From positions 558,001 to 622,000 of the forward strand of contig NZ_JAFBIL020000002.1 of NCBI RefSeq assembly GCF_016809835.1: a DNA stretch of 64,000 nt, given 5' to 3'. Positions within the stretch are counted from its first letter, which is position 1. Each line of letters begins with the position of its first letter. The position numbers and the translations under genes were made by a program. The DNA comes from Massilia soli. Lineage in GTDB: Bacteria > Pseudomonadota > Gammaproteobacteria > Burkholderiales > Burkholderiaceae_D. Below are positions 8,014-16,284 of the stretch, in pieces. The notes below the pieces were generated by a model. It was given only the letters and a program-made list of their open reading frames with translations. It was not told where the DNA came from and made no database searches.

Positions 8014-10103
8014 TTTGTTCCCCTTGCTTGTATGCCAGATTCGTCTGGCCCACGATCTTTTGGCCCGATAAAAAACTGGATCGGCGCGGCCACGAAGCGC
8101 CGACCCAGACTGCTGAGTAATTGAATGCCCTGGTCGAAATGGATTTCACGGGCGCGCAGCGCGACCCACAATGCCAGTCCGAAGCTGACGACAAGATTGA
8201 CGGTGCCGATGGCAAAGAAGCCGGCCACGGACAGCGCCACCAGGCGCCACGTCACGTTGTAGTCGAGCGCCACCATTGCTGTAGAGAAGTTGGCGGCGGA
8301 GAAGGTGACATGGCGGATATCCAGCGGCAGGCCGAGCAGGTAGCCGACGGTGGGCATCGTGCCGAGCAAAATTCCGAAGAAGAAGTTCCCCATCAAACCG
8401 CCCAGGTTGTTCTCGATATAGGCGGCAAAGCGCCCCAGGCGTTCACGCCCCAGCCGGCGTCCGAGCCAGCGCAGCTGCGACACGCGCTGCGCCATCCGGG
8501 TGTACAGCGCCTTGTTGTCGTAGTAGCCGGAAATCAGGCCGGCAACAAACAGGCACACGCCGGCGATCGCCGCGTAGAACAAGGCCAGGCTGTTGAGCGG
8601 ATCGATGTCGTGCAGCAGGCCCAGCGCCTTTTGGGTCGACACCAGGTGCTGCCCTGTCATGTACTGCCAGCCTGAAGAAATGGCCCATGCGGTTGGAATC
8701 ACGGTGGCCAGGTTGCCGAGCACCGCCACGGTCTGGGTGCGGAACACCTTGTTGACCAGCTCGGCCATGCTGTCGATGTCGAGGTTGCGTCCGTCCTTGG
8801 CCGACAGCTCGCTGGCGATCCGCGAGGCCGTCATCGCGGGCTGCTTGGTAGCAATCGTAAAGTGCAGCACGTGGATCAGCACGAAGCCGACCGAATAATT
8901 CAGGCTGACCAGGAAGGCCTCGACCAGCGGCGCGGCGCGCAGGTAGCCGAACAGAATCTTGAACAGGGCCATGACGCCGACGATCAGGCCGGCGCCGGCC
9001 GAGGACACGAACATGCTGCCAAGCTGGCGGCGCGTGTCGGCAACGTAGTGCTCGCCGGTACGGCTGGCGTTTTCGGTCACGTTGCGCGCCAACAGGTCGA
9101 TATTGTCGGCGACCAGGTCGCGCACCGCGTACTTGTTGTTGTGCGCCTCGACCAGTTCGCGCGCCAGCGACATGGCGGCGGCGCGATGCTGGCCGGGAGG
9201 CGCAACGCCGGCCAGGACGGCGTCGCTGGCGATCATCTCCAGGTCGCGGGTCGGCGCGGCGGGCACTTCGCCGCTGACGTCCACCAGGAACAGCAGCTTG
9301 CGCAGGCGGTCGATGCTCTGGCTCAGCGCCACCAGCAAATAGGTCAGGGCGACGCTGGTGCCGTGGTTCATCGCATTGCGGCGGATCTTGGCCACCACGG
9401 CGTCGCACTGGTCCAGCATCACCAGCAGGTGCCGCGCGTCATCGAGATCGCCCTCGGCGCCGTCCAGCAGGCGGGCATAGCCGTCGAGATAGTCGTTGAC
9501 CTCGATGTTTTGCATCAAAAACGGCGAGTCGAAATCTTCAATCTCGGCATGGCTGCGAAGCAGGCGCGGCTCCAGCCCCAGCGCGCAGACGCGGCAGGAG
9601 AGGGTGCGGATCGCTTCAAGCATGCCCAGCGCCGTGGTCCGCTTGACGTGGGCAGGCGGCGCACCGGCGGCAGGCGCGGCGTCATGCACCAGGTCGTACA
9701 GCTGCAGCCAGTACACCGCCGGCACCGCTTTCACCCACAGGTAGTCGGTCTCGCAGTACAGCACCTGGTCGATGGCGTCGGCCAGGTAGGTGTCGCCCAG
9801 CGCGGGCGGCAGGAAACGGTAGGCGAAGCGCGTTTTCAGCTCGGTGAAGAAGCCGTCCGTCGACAGGATGCCGATGTCGGTGTACAGGCTGGCGTGGCGG
9901 CGGCTGTCGAGCAGGCGCGCCATATAGCTGTGCAGTGCGGAGGCGCGGTTGGGATTGGCTTTTAACAGTTGACAGAGCAAGCGCAGGCGCGCGGTCGCGT
10001 AGTCGGCATCGCGTGACTGGCGCGGGCGCAACTGATCCACCAGCTCGACGAGAACGTCGATGCGGCCATCATGGGGATCGATGCGCTCAAGGGTGGACAG
10101 CAT
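8010..10103 (-). CDS. Gcr-family 'site-specific recombinase' (polytopic membrane protein)
   Basis: 697 residues from the ATG at 10103 (707 if a GTG at 10133 is used). The sequence style matches the large betaproteobacterial family named after gonococcal Gcr. The N-terminal half is soluble and alpha-helical. The C-terminal half has about six hydrophobic helices, for example LIVGVMALFKILFGYL, FYAAIAGVCLFVAGLISG and FAIGTVNLVVSFGLALWV. No integrase or resolvase catalytic motif is visible, so the family name is doubtful. I prefer the ATG because the predicted promoter -10 (10134-10139) abuts the GTG, which would leave no leader. The downstream PLD lipoprotein overlaps by 4 bp, suggesting a membrane-lipid role. 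Confidence 0.8.
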   Translation of the reverse strand: MLSTLERIDPHDGRIDVLVELVDQLRPRQSRDADYATARLRLLCQLLKANPNRASALHSYMARLLDSRRHASLYTDIGILSTDGFFTELKTRFAYRFLPPALGDTYLADAIDQVLYCETDYLWVKAVPAVYWLQLYDLVHDAAPAAGAPPAHVKRTTALGMLEAIRTLSCRVCALGLEPRLLRSHAEIEDFDSPFLMQNIEVNDYLDGYARLLDGAEGDLDDARHLLVMLDQCDAVVAKIRRNAMNHGTSVALTYLLVALSQSIDRLRKLLFLVDVSGEVPAAPTRDLEMIASDAVLAGVAPPGQHRAAAMSLARELVEAHNNKYAVRDLVADNIDLLARNVTENASRTGEHYVADTRRQLGSMFVSSAGAGLIVGVMALFKILFGYLRAAPLVEAFLVSLNYSVGFVLIHVLHFTIATKQPAMTASRIASELSAKDGRNLDIDSMAELVNKVFRTQTVAVLGNLATVIPTAWAISSGWQYMTGQHLVSTQKALGLLHDIDPLNSLALFYAAIAGVCLFVAGLISGYYDNKALYTRMAQRVSQLRWLGRRLGRERLGRFAAYIENNLGGLMGNFFFGILLGTMPTVGYLLGLPLDIRHVTFSAANFSTAMVALDYNVTWRLVALSVAGFFAIGTVNLVVSFGLALWVALRAREIHFDQGIQLLSSLGRRFVAAPIQFFIGPKDRGPDESGIQARGTK

Positions 10104-10161
10104 GGCTTGCGAGACGTTTGGTACGAAAGGCACAGTGTACTTCTGTTATTCCGGGAACTTT

Positions 10162-10175
10162 GTACGGTACCGAAC
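10162..10175 (-). promoter_or_regulatory. Stress-regulon dyad site, GTTCGGTACCGTAC on minus strand (gcr)
   Basis: Perfect GTNCG-N4-CGNAC match, T/A flanked. On the minus strand TACACT (10139-10134) begins exactly 22 bp after it and points at the gcr-like gene. On the plus strand nothing resembling a -10 lies at that spacing, so the aminotransferase on the other side is the less likely target. Confidence 0.6.
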
Positions 10176-10283
10176 AAACTCAGCCATAGTTGGGCATTCA
10201 GCGGGCGCTGTGACAGTTCGGGTACACTTTACGCGCCGCCACCACAGCGGCGCGCAGTTGGCACATTACCGGGGATGATGAAT

Positions 10284-11120
10284 ATGTACCTGACTTATTT
10301 TAAAGGGCAATGGGCAGAAGGCAATACGCCCTTGTTTGGGGCGATGGATCACAGTGTCTGGCTGGGCTCATCGGTGTTTGACGGCGCGCGCGCGGTGCGC
10401 GGCCACATGCCCGACCTGCGCCTGCACCTGAAGCGGGTGGTCCAGTCGGCCGAGCAGCTGGGCCTGGCCTGCCCATACAGCGTCGATGAGATGGAAGCGC
10501 TGGTGCGCGAAGGCGTCGCCAAGTTTCCGCCCGATGCCGAGCTGTACATACGCCCGCTGGTGTATGCGGCCGATGGATTCCTGATCCCCGACGCCGACAA
10601 GAGCGGCTTCGCGCTGACCCTGTTCGATGCGCCGATGCCGGCATTTACCGGATTCTCGGCCTGCCTGTCGACGCTGAAGCGTCCCGATGCGAGCATGGCG
10701 CCGACCGATGCCAAGGCGTCGGCGCTGTACGCCAACACCACCCGTGCCTTGCGCGAAGCAAAGGCGCGCGGCTTCGATAACGCCATCGTGGTCGACAGCA
10801 AGGGCAACGTTGCCGAGTTCGCCTCGTCCAACTTGTTCCTGGTGACGGGTGCCGGCGAAGTCGTCACGCCGATACCGAACGGAACCTTCCTCGCGGGAAT
10901 CACACGCGCGCGCGTGATCGCCTTGCTGGAAGAGGCGGGCGTGAAGGTCGTTGGACGCACGGTCGGCACGGCCGAGCTGGATACGGCGGTGGAAATCTTC
11001 AGCACCGGCAATTACGGCAAGGTGACGCCGTGCGTGCGCTACGAAGGGCGCACGCTGGACGTGGGGCCGATCGCGACCCTGGCGCGGGATCGCTACCTGG
11101 CGTTCATGCTGCAGGAATAG
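10284..11120 (+). CDS. Class IV aminotransferase (branched-chain amino acid type)
   Basis: 278 residues from the ATG at 10284, which has GGGG 9 bases upstream; ATGs at 10275 and 10278 are alternatives but lie too close to that site. It has the fold-type IV PLP pattern: the N-terminal HSVWLGSSVFDGAR motif, YIRPLVY, the Lys region in SALYANTTRALREAKARGFDNAIV, and the phosphate-binding EFASSNLF and ITRARVIALL motifs. It transfers amino groups between branched-chain amino acids and 2-oxoglutarate (IlvE-like) or acts on a related substrate. It is divergent from gcr. Confidence 0.85.
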   Translation: MYLTYFKGQWAEGNTPLFGAMDHSVWLGSSVFDGARAVRGHMPDLRLHLKRVVQSAEQLGLACPYSVDEMEALVREGVAKFPPDAELYIRPLVYAADGFLIPDADKSGFALTLFDAPMPAFTGFSACLSTLKRPDASMAPTDAKASALYANTTRALREAKARGFDNAIVVDSKGNVAEFASSNLFLVTGAGEVVTPIPNGTFLAGITRARVIALLEEAGVKVVGRTVGTAELDTAVEIFSTGNYGKVTPCVRYEGRTLDVGPIATLARDRYLAFMLQE

Positions 11121-11141
11121 GGCAGCCGCCGGCCGGCCTGG

Positions 11142-11699
11142 CTACTTCGCCGTCGGCTTGATGCTGCCGCAGTCGGAGGTCAGCCAGCGGCCGGTCATGT
11201 TCATGTGCATTACTTCCGGGGTGCCGGTGGCCGTCGTCGTGACCTTCATCTTCATCGTGTAATCGGTGTCGGTATTGAACGTGACCTGGCCGTCGCCGCT
11301 GGCTTCCGGCTTGCTGCAGGCGAACGAGACCTTCATGGTCTTGCCCACGACGGCCGAGCGCTTCTGCGTGCAGTGGCCGACCTCCTGCATCGGCAACTGG
11401 TTGGCCGCCGCCATGTCTGGCGTAATGCACATCTTGATCTGCAACGCCCCGTCCTTGCCCTGGGTCGGCATCTGCATGCCGTTTTTGGCCATCATGCCCT
11501 CAAGCTGCTTGCGCTGGTCGGGCGGCAGGTTGGCCAGGTGCTGGTGCACCATGCTCACCGCTTCGTCCATCTGCCTATTGTCGCTTTGCATCTTGTTATT
11601 GACTTCCCACAAACCTGGCTTGATGTTTTGCGCAGAAGATGGCACGGCGATCAAAAGGGTTGACGTGAAAACGGCAAGTGCGATCGGTCGGACTGGCAT
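11142..11699 (-). CDS. DUF3617 family exported protein
   Basis: 185 residues with a signal peptide ending PSSAQ. The mature protein starts NIKPGLWEV, the hallmark opening of DUF3617 proteins, and carries Cys residues in MCITPD, GHCTQ and FACSKP plus a C-terminal GRWLTSDCG, all typical of the family. Function unknown; it is periplasmic. AGGAG precedes the ATG. It converges on the aminotransferase gene with a 21-base gap. Confidence 0.82.
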   Translation of the reverse strand: MPVRPIALAVFTSTLLIAVPSSAQNIKPGLWEVNNKMQSDNRQMDEAVSMVHQHLANLPPDQRKQLEGMMAKNGMQMPTQGKDGALQIKMCITPDMAAANQLPMQEVGHCTQKRSAVVGKTMKVSFACSKPEASGDGQVTFNTDTDYTMKMKVTTTATGTPEVMHMNMTGRWLTSDCGSIKPTAK

Positions 11700-11790
11700 G
11701 GCGACTCCTGAATGGTTGAATCGGTCCAGCATAGCGGAAAACGCGCAAACGCCACCACGCGCTCGCGCGATGTATGCACATAAAAGAGGT

Positions 11791-11818
11791 TTGCCAGCCC
11801 ATCCGCGTATGGCATACT
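11791..11818 (+). promoter_or_regulatory. Sigma-70-type promoter for the M16 peptidase
   Basis: TTGCCA (11791-11796) and CATACT (11813-11818) are separated by 16 bp and lie 39 bp before the GTG start at 11858. This is one of the few promoters in this part of the window with a recognisable -35. Confidence 0.55.
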
Positions 11819-11857
11819 TTTCTCTCGTCACTTACTCTTACCGATAGGAAGTACCAC

Positions 11858-14674
11858 GTGAAATTACTCACCGCTTTCATGCTCAGCGCCGGCATCCTGA
11901 CGCCCGCTTTCGTTTCCGCCGCAGGCGCGCCAGCCGCCCCGGCCGCAGTGAAGTCCGCGCGCCTTGCGGCGCCGGTCAAGGTGACGAGCGTGGAAGGCAT
12001 CACCGAATATCGACTGGGCAACGGCATGCGCGTGCTGCTGTTTCCTGACAATAGCAAGCCAACCCTGACCACCAACATCGTCTACATGGTTGGATCGCGC
12101 CACGAAAATTACGGCGAGACCGGCATGGCGCACTTGCTGGAACACTTGCTGTTCAAGCCGACCGCCAACTTCGGCATCAAGAAGGGCACCAAGACCCCGG
12201 TCGAAGTGCTGAACTCGACCGGCGCCGAATTCAACGGCACCACCTGGTACGACCGCACCAACTACTACTCGACCTTCCCGGCCAACGAGGAAAACCTCGC
12301 CACCATGCTGGCGCTCGAGGCCGACCGCATGGTCAACGCGCCGATCGACCAGAACGACCTGTGGAACCCGAAGACCCAGAAGGGCGAGATGACGGTCGTG
12401 CGCAACGAGTTCGAGATGGGCGAGAGCGATCCGATCGGCGTCACGACCGAGCGCCTGCAGGCGGTCGCCTTCGACTGGCACAACTACGGCAAGTCGACGA
12501 TCGGCGCGCGCTCGGACATCGAGCAAGTCAACATTCCGCGCCTGCGCGCGTTCTACAAGAACTACTACCAGCCGGACAACGCGGTGCTGATGGTGGCGGG
12601 CCGCTTCGATGAAGCCAAGGTGCTCAAGCAGGTCAACGACCGGTTCGGCCGCATTCCCAAGCCGGCGCGCGTGCTGCAGCCGACCTACACGGCCGAGCCG
12701 ACCCAGGACGGCGAGCGTTCCGTCACGGTGCGCCGCAACGGCGGCACCCAGTTCGTCGGCGCCGGCTACCACGTGGCGCCGTCCGGCCATGCCGACGAGG
12801 CGGCGTTGTCGCTGCTGGCGCGCATCCTGGTCGACGCGCCGGGCGGCCGCCTGCACAAGGCGCTGGTCGAGACCAAGCTTGCCACCCGGGTCCAGGTCGA
12901 TGCCGTCAACAACCTCGAGCCGAGCTACCGCATCTTCGGCGCCGTGGTGCCGAAGGACGTCAAGCTCGACGCCACCCAGGACGCGATGCTGAAGGTGCTG
13001 GAAGACCTGAAATCGCAGCCGATCACCGAAGCGGAAGTGGAGCGCGCGCGTATCGCCATCAACAAGCAGATCGAACTTGCCACCAACGACACCGCCCAGC
13101 TGGCGATCGCGCTGACCGAATCGATGGCGGCCGGCGACTGGCGCCTGTTCTTCCTCGAGCGCGACCGGGTCGAAAAGACCGACGCTGCCGCCGTGCAGGC
13201 GGCGGCGCTGAAATACCTGAAGCCGACCAACCGCACGCTCGGCCGCTTCATCCCGACCGACACGGTCGACCGCACCGAGGTGCCGGGCACGCCGGACATC
13301 GCCGCCCTGGTCAATGGCTACAAAGGCCGCGCGGTGGTGGCCCAGGGCGAAGCATTCGATCCGAGCCCGGCCAATATCGAAGCGCGCACCGAACGCTTCA
13401 CCTTGCCGAACGGCCTGAAGGGCGCCTTGCTGCCGAAGAAGACCAAGGGCGGCATGGTCAGCGCCAACCTGGTGCTGCGCACCGGCAGCGCCGACAGCCT
13501 CAAGGGCAAGGCCGATGCCGGTTCATTTGCCGCAGGGCTGCTGATGCGTGGCACTGAACGCCTGTCGCGCCAGGAAATCAAGGATGCCTTCGACAAGCTC
13601 AAGGCACAAGTGTCGGTCGGCGGCGGCGCCGAAGGCGTCAGCGCATCGGTCACCACCACGCGCGAGAACCTGGCGCCGGCGCTGGCGCTGCTGGCCGAGG
13701 TGCTGCGCAAGCCGGCCTTTGCCGACAGCGAGTTCGCCGAACTGCAGCGCGAGCGCGTCGGCCGCATCGAGCAAGACATGCCGGAGCCGCAACCGCTGGC
13801 CTTCAACGCCTTCCAGCGCTTGCTCGACGCCACGCCGGAAGGCCACGTCAAGCACGTCGACACCTTGCCGCAGAAACTGGCCAACGTGCGCGCGCTGAAC
13901 GTCGCCGACGTCAAGGCATTCCATGCCGCGTTCTACGGCGCGGGCGACGCGACCTTTGCCGCGGTGGGCGACTTCGATCCGCAGCAGGTCAAGGCGCAGC
14001 TGGCGAGCTTGTTCGGCGACTGGAAAGCGGCCCAGCCTTACCAGCGGATTCCAAGCACCATCAAGAACGCCGCGGGCGAGAAGATCGCGCTGGAAACACC
14101 GGACAAGGCCAACAGCGTGCTGATCGCCGTGCATCCGCTGGCGCTGAAGGATGACGCGCAAGCCTTCCCGGCGCTGCTGATGGCCAACCACATGCTCGGC
14201 GGCGGCGCGCTGCGCAGCCGCCTGGCGGACCGGATCCGCCAGAAGGAAGGCCTGTCGTACGGGGTCGGCTCGCAGCTCAACATCCCGGCGCGCGACCCGG
14301 CTGGCCTGTGGCTGGCGTACGCGATCAGCGCACCGCAAAACACCGCCAAGGTCGAAGCGGCGCTGCGCGAAGAGATCGACCTGGCGATCAAGGATGGCTT
14401 CACCGAGGCCGAACTGGCCGAAGCGAAAAAGGGCTGGAAGCAGGGCGAGGAAGTGTACCGCACCGAAGACGGCCCGCTGGCAGGGCGCCTGGCCAGCTAC
14501 CTGACGCTGGACCGCACGATGGCCTTCGACAAGGACCTCGACGCCAAGGTGGCTGCGCTGACGGTGGCGCAAGTCAACGACGCGCTGCGCAATAACGTCA
14601 AGCCTGGCGCGGTGTCGATCGTCAGCGCCGGCGATTTCTCGAAGGCAGGCAAGCCAGCCGACGCCAAGAAGTAA
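11858..14674 (+). CDS. M16 family zinc metallopeptidase (pitrilysin-like, two-domain)
   Basis: 938 residues from a GTG start with a GGAAG site seven bases upstream; a signal peptide follows (KLLTAFMLSAGILTPAFVSAAG). The inverted zinc motif HLLEH is present in GMAHLLEHLLF, with the downstream Glu about 75 residues on (RNEFEMGESD). A second M16 half starts near residue 510 (FTLPNGLKGALLPKKTKGG) and carries the substrate-binding R-x-G-LSYGVGSQ motif but no zinc site. This is the active/inactive tandem seen in periplasmic insulinase-type peptidases. It degrades peptides in the periplasm. It has its own promoter at 11791-11818. Confidence 0.92.
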   Translation: MKLLTAFMLSAGILTPAFVSAAGAPAAPAAVKSARLAAPVKVTSVEGITEYRLGNGMRVLLFPDNSKPTLTTNIVYMVGSRHENYGETGMAHLLEHLLFKPTANFGIKKGTKTPVEVLNSTGAEFNGTTWYDRTNYYSTFPANEENLATMLALEADRMVNAPIDQNDLWNPKTQKGEMTVVRNEFEMGESDPIGVTTERLQAVAFDWHNYGKSTIGARSDIEQVNIPRLRAFYKNYYQPDNAVLMVAGRFDEAKVLKQVNDRFGRIPKPARVLQPTYTAEPTQDGERSVTVRRNGGTQFVGAGYHVAPSGHADEAALSLLARILVDAPGGRLHKALVETKLATRVQVDAVNNLEPSYRIFGAVVPKDVKLDATQDAMLKVLEDLKSQPITEAEVERARIAINKQIELATNDTAQLAIALTESMAAGDWRLFFLERDRVEKTDAAAVQAAALKYLKPTNRTLGRFIPTDTVDRTEVPGTPDIAALVNGYKGRAVVAQGEAFDPSPANIEARTERFTLPNGLKGALLPKKTKGGMVSANLVLRTGSADSLKGKADAGSFAAGLLMRGTERLSRQEIKDAFDKLKAQVSVGGGAEGVSASVTTTRENLAPALALLAEVLRKPAFADSEFAELQRERVGRIEQDMPEPQPLAFNAFQRLLDATPEGHVKHVDTLPQKLANVRALNVADVKAFHAAFYGAGDATFAAVGDFDPQQVKAQLASLFGDWKAAQPYQRIPSTIKNAAGEKIALETPDKANSVLIAVHPLALKDDAQAFPALLMANHMLGGGALRSRLADRIRQKEGLSYGVGSQLNIPARDPAGLWLAYAISAPQNTAKVEAALREEIDLAIKDGFTEAELAEAKKGWKQGEEVYRTEDGPLAGRLASYLTLDRTMAFDKDLDAKVAALTVAQVNDALRNNVKPGAVSIVSAGDFSKAGKPADAKK

Positions 14675-14682
14675 GCGCCATC

Positions 14683-14771
14683 GTCGTTCCCGCGAAAGCG
14701 GGAACCCATCCTGACAACGCGCTGTCCTGTGCTGCTCCGATGGTATGGGCTCCCGCCTGCGCGGGAACGAC
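14683..14771. repeat. REP-like inverted repeat pair
   Basis: Two 26-bp units in opposite orientation, 14683-14708 (GTCGTTCCCGCGAAAGCGGG...) and 14746-14771. Each is itself palindromic around CCCGC...GCGGG, and they lie 37 bases apart after the M16 gene. They match the short extragenic palindromes common in Burkholderiales and Pseudomonas genomes. Confidence 0.75.
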
Positions 14772-14786
14772 GTTGTTGATCGAGGC

Positions 14787-14836
14787 AATAAAAAAGGACG
14801 CCGCGCCCCGCGAAACATCGCGGTGGCGGGGCGTCC
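14787..14836 (-). terminator. Terminator of the OmpA-like gene
   Basis: A long GC-rich stem (GGACGCC...GGGGCGTCC with an inner CCGCG/CGCGG) is followed on the minus strand by a run of seven T (14794-14788). Confidence 0.7.
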
Positions 14837-14870
14837 CCGGCAGCCAGTCCCGCGAACGGGAGGCCGTTAT

Positions 14871-15533
14871 TTAGCCGCGTTCCGCGACGTAGATCTCGAC
14901 ACGGCGGTTGCGTGCACGGCCGTTTGCGTCATCGTTGGACGCGATTGGCTCACGCTCGCCGCGGCCTTCGATGGTGATGCGGTTCGGCGATACGCCGCGC
15001 TGCGCCAGGTAGCTGCGGGTGCTCGCTGCGCGGTTGACCGACAGCGGCTGGTTGATCGATTCGCCGCCGACACTGTCGGTGTGGCCGATGATGGTCACGG
15101 TCGCGCCAGGGTTTTCGTTCAGCGTCTGGGCGAAGCGCTCCAGTACCGGGCGGAAGTTCGACTTGATGTCGTAACGGCCGGTGTCGAACGACACGTCGGC
15201 CGGGATTTCCAGCTTCAAGCGGTTGTCCGAGGTCTGGGTAACCTGAACGCCGGTTCCCTGGGTTGCCTGTTCCATCGCCTGCTTCTGCTTTTCCATGCGG
15301 TTCGACCAGATGTTGCCGATCAGCGCGCCAGCTGCGCCGCCGATGACAGCGCCTTTGGCTGCGCGGCTGCCGCCGCCGCCGCCGGTGGTGCCGCCAAGGA
15401 TGGCGCCGAGGCCCGCACCGACGCCGGCGCCGGTTGCGGTGCCGCGCTGGGTGGCGGACATGTCAGCACAACCCGATGCGACCAGGGCGAAGACAGTAGC
15501 TGCGATGATGGACTTGTTCATAATTTTTTTCAT
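14871..15533 (-). CDS. OmpA-family lipoprotein with glycine-zipper domain
   Basis: 220 residues. The signal peptide ends in a lipobox-like VASGC. A glycine-zipper segment (GAGVGAGLGAILGG ... GAVIGGAAGALIG) follows. The C-terminal half is an OmpA/MotB peptidoglycan-binding domain: FDTGRYDIK, TIIGHTDSVGG, LSVNRAASTRSYL and NRRVEIYV. It probably links outer membrane to peptidoglycan, like YiaD. AAGGAG lies 10 bases upstream of the ATG, next to a long leader hairpin (15553-15605). The lmo0937-like gene 111 bases upstream may share its promoter. Confidence 0.9.
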   Translation of the reverse strand: MKKIMNKSIIAATVFALVASGCADMSATQRGTATGAGVGAGLGAILGGTTGGGGGSRAAKGAVIGGAAGALIGNIWSNRMEKQKQAMEQATQGTGVQVTQTSDNRLKLEIPADVSFDTGRYDIKSNFRPVLERFAQTLNENPGATVTIIGHTDSVGGESINQPLSVNRAASTRSYLAQRGVSPNRITIEGRGEREPIASNDDANGRARNRRVEIYVAERG

Positions 15534-15552
15534 GGGGTGCTCCTTATAATTT

Positions 15553-15605
15553 GATCCGTTTCGCCGTCACACCAGGCTGCGCCTGGCACGACCGCGAAAC
15601 GGATC
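15553..15605 (-). other. Leader hairpin before the OmpA-like gene
   Basis: GATCCGTTTCGC (15553-15564) pairs perfectly with GCGAAACGGATC (15594-15605), and a second hairpin, CCAGGC/GCCTGG (15572-15586), sits inside. No T-run follows on either strand. The ribosome-binding site of the OmpA-like gene starts 7 bases from its end, so it is better placed as an mRNA leader structure than as a terminator. Confidence 0.55.
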
Positions 15606-15644
15606 TTAGCGAACATCAAACGATGTCTATTGTCGTAATTGTTA

Positions 15645-15791
15645 CTAAATCCCTCGGCCGGTGATCAGGCGCACCAGGATCATGATGACTGCGACAACCA
15701 GCAGGATGTGGATGAAGCCGCCTACGGTGTAGGAAGTAACCAGGCCCAGGAGCCAGAGAATCAGGAGAATGACTGCGATTGTATAAAGCAT
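15645..15791 (-). CDS. lmo0937-family small membrane protein
   Basis: 48 residues, MLYTIAVILLILWLLG...; two hydrophobic helices separated by TSYTVGGFIH and ending VRLITGRGI. This is the lmo0937 family of tiny membrane proteins, common in stress-related gene clusters of proteobacteria; its function is unknown. GAGGAC precedes the ATG. A stress-regulon dyad site and -10 lie 76 and 48 bp upstream. Confidence 0.85.
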   Translation of the reverse strand: MLYTIAVILLILWLLGLVTSYTVGGFIHILLVVAVIMILVRLITGRGI

Positions 15792-15866
15792 GATTTGTCC
15801 TCGGTGGATGTTTTAGAAGACCCGTAGGCCGTAACTGCAGTATGGACAGCGGTGTATTTGCGCTCT

Positions 15867-15880
15867 GTACGGTGCCGTAC
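15867..15880 (-). promoter_or_regulatory. Stress-regulon dyad site GTACGGCACCGTAC (lmo0937-like gene)
   Basis: Perfect palindromic GTNCG-N4-CGNAC site with T and A flanks. CATACT (15844-15839, minus strand) begins exactly 22 bp after it. The gene start at 15791 follows. Confidence 0.65.
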
Positions 15881-15881
15881 A

Positions 15882-16106
15882 TTAAGCGCAAGAATTTTGT
15901 TCATTGCGCAACCCCGGCACCCAGCCCATCAATCCCATCAGGCCAACCAGGCCGATCAGGCAGGTCAGCAGTCCGCCGGCGATCAGGAAGACCACGTCTT
16001 GCGCCTGCATCGCCGCCTGCGCTTCCGGCGGCCCGGCCATGGTCAGGCCGAAGACAGTCAGTACCAGGCCCCAAACGATAATGCCAATCCAAGCAAGGCT
16101 ATTCAT
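15882..16106 (-). CDS. Small two-helix membrane protein of unknown function
   Basis: 74 residues, MNSLAWIGIIVWGLVLTVFGL then a short loop (PPEAQAAMQAQD) and a second helix ending GLMGWVPGL. No family recognised. The start at 16106 has GAGGG 8 bases upstream; a TTG further upstream lacks support. A stress-regulon site with one mismatch and a CAGAAT -10 lie upstream. Its C-terminus ends one base from the next dyad site. Confidence 0.65.
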   Translation of the reverse strand: MNSLAWIGIIVWGLVLTVFGLTMAGPPEAQAAMQAQDVVFLIAGGLLTCLIGLVGLMGLMGWVPGLRNEQNSCA

Positions 16107-16187
16107 AGTGTCGACCCTCAATGTTATGTTCCCACCGGATTTGTTTCCGACGTGAATCTATTCTGGGCTTTGCTCAGCAATAGGTCC

Positions 16188-16201
16188 GTGCGGTGGCTCA
16201 C
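16188..16201 (-). promoter_or_regulatory. Stress-regulon dyad site with one mismatch (74-residue membrane protein)
   Basis: GTGAGCCACCGCAC on the minus strand differs from GTNCG-N4-CGNAC at one position. CAGAAT (16165-16160), matching TATAAT at four positions, begins exactly 22 bp after it. The conserved spacing is why I keep this imperfect site. Confidence 0.5.
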
Positions 16202-16221
16202 ATTGCACAAATGAAAAGACA

Positions 16222-16256
16222 AACGCCCCGGGGCGCAGGCCGCGGGGCGTTGTTTT
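16222..16256. terminator. Terminator, T-runs on both sides
   Basis: AACGCCCCG pairs with CGGGGCGTT around GGGCGCAGGC-like loop bases; TTGTTTTT follows on plus and TTTGTCTTTTC on minus. It most likely ends the minus-strand glycine-zipper gene. Confidence 0.7.
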
Positions 16257-16284
16257 TCGTGGTCAGGCGGCGCTGCCGCCCGCT

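Noticed and set aside
8010-10103. Mobile element or integrase, because of the 'site-specific recombinase' family name
   Set aside because: No catalytic motif, attachment repeats or mobile neighbours; a polytopic membrane protein.
11142-11860. Long N-terminal extensions of DUF3617 and M16 reading frames
   Set aside because: Both extensions lack ribosome-binding sites, while signal peptides and good sites mark the internal starts at 11699 and 11858.
15592-15612. Half-site TTAGCGAAC upstream of the OmpA-like gene, as in the 36344 site
   Set aside because: The other half-site has three mismatches and no -10 sits at the required spacing. The gene is better served by read-through or an unseen promoter.
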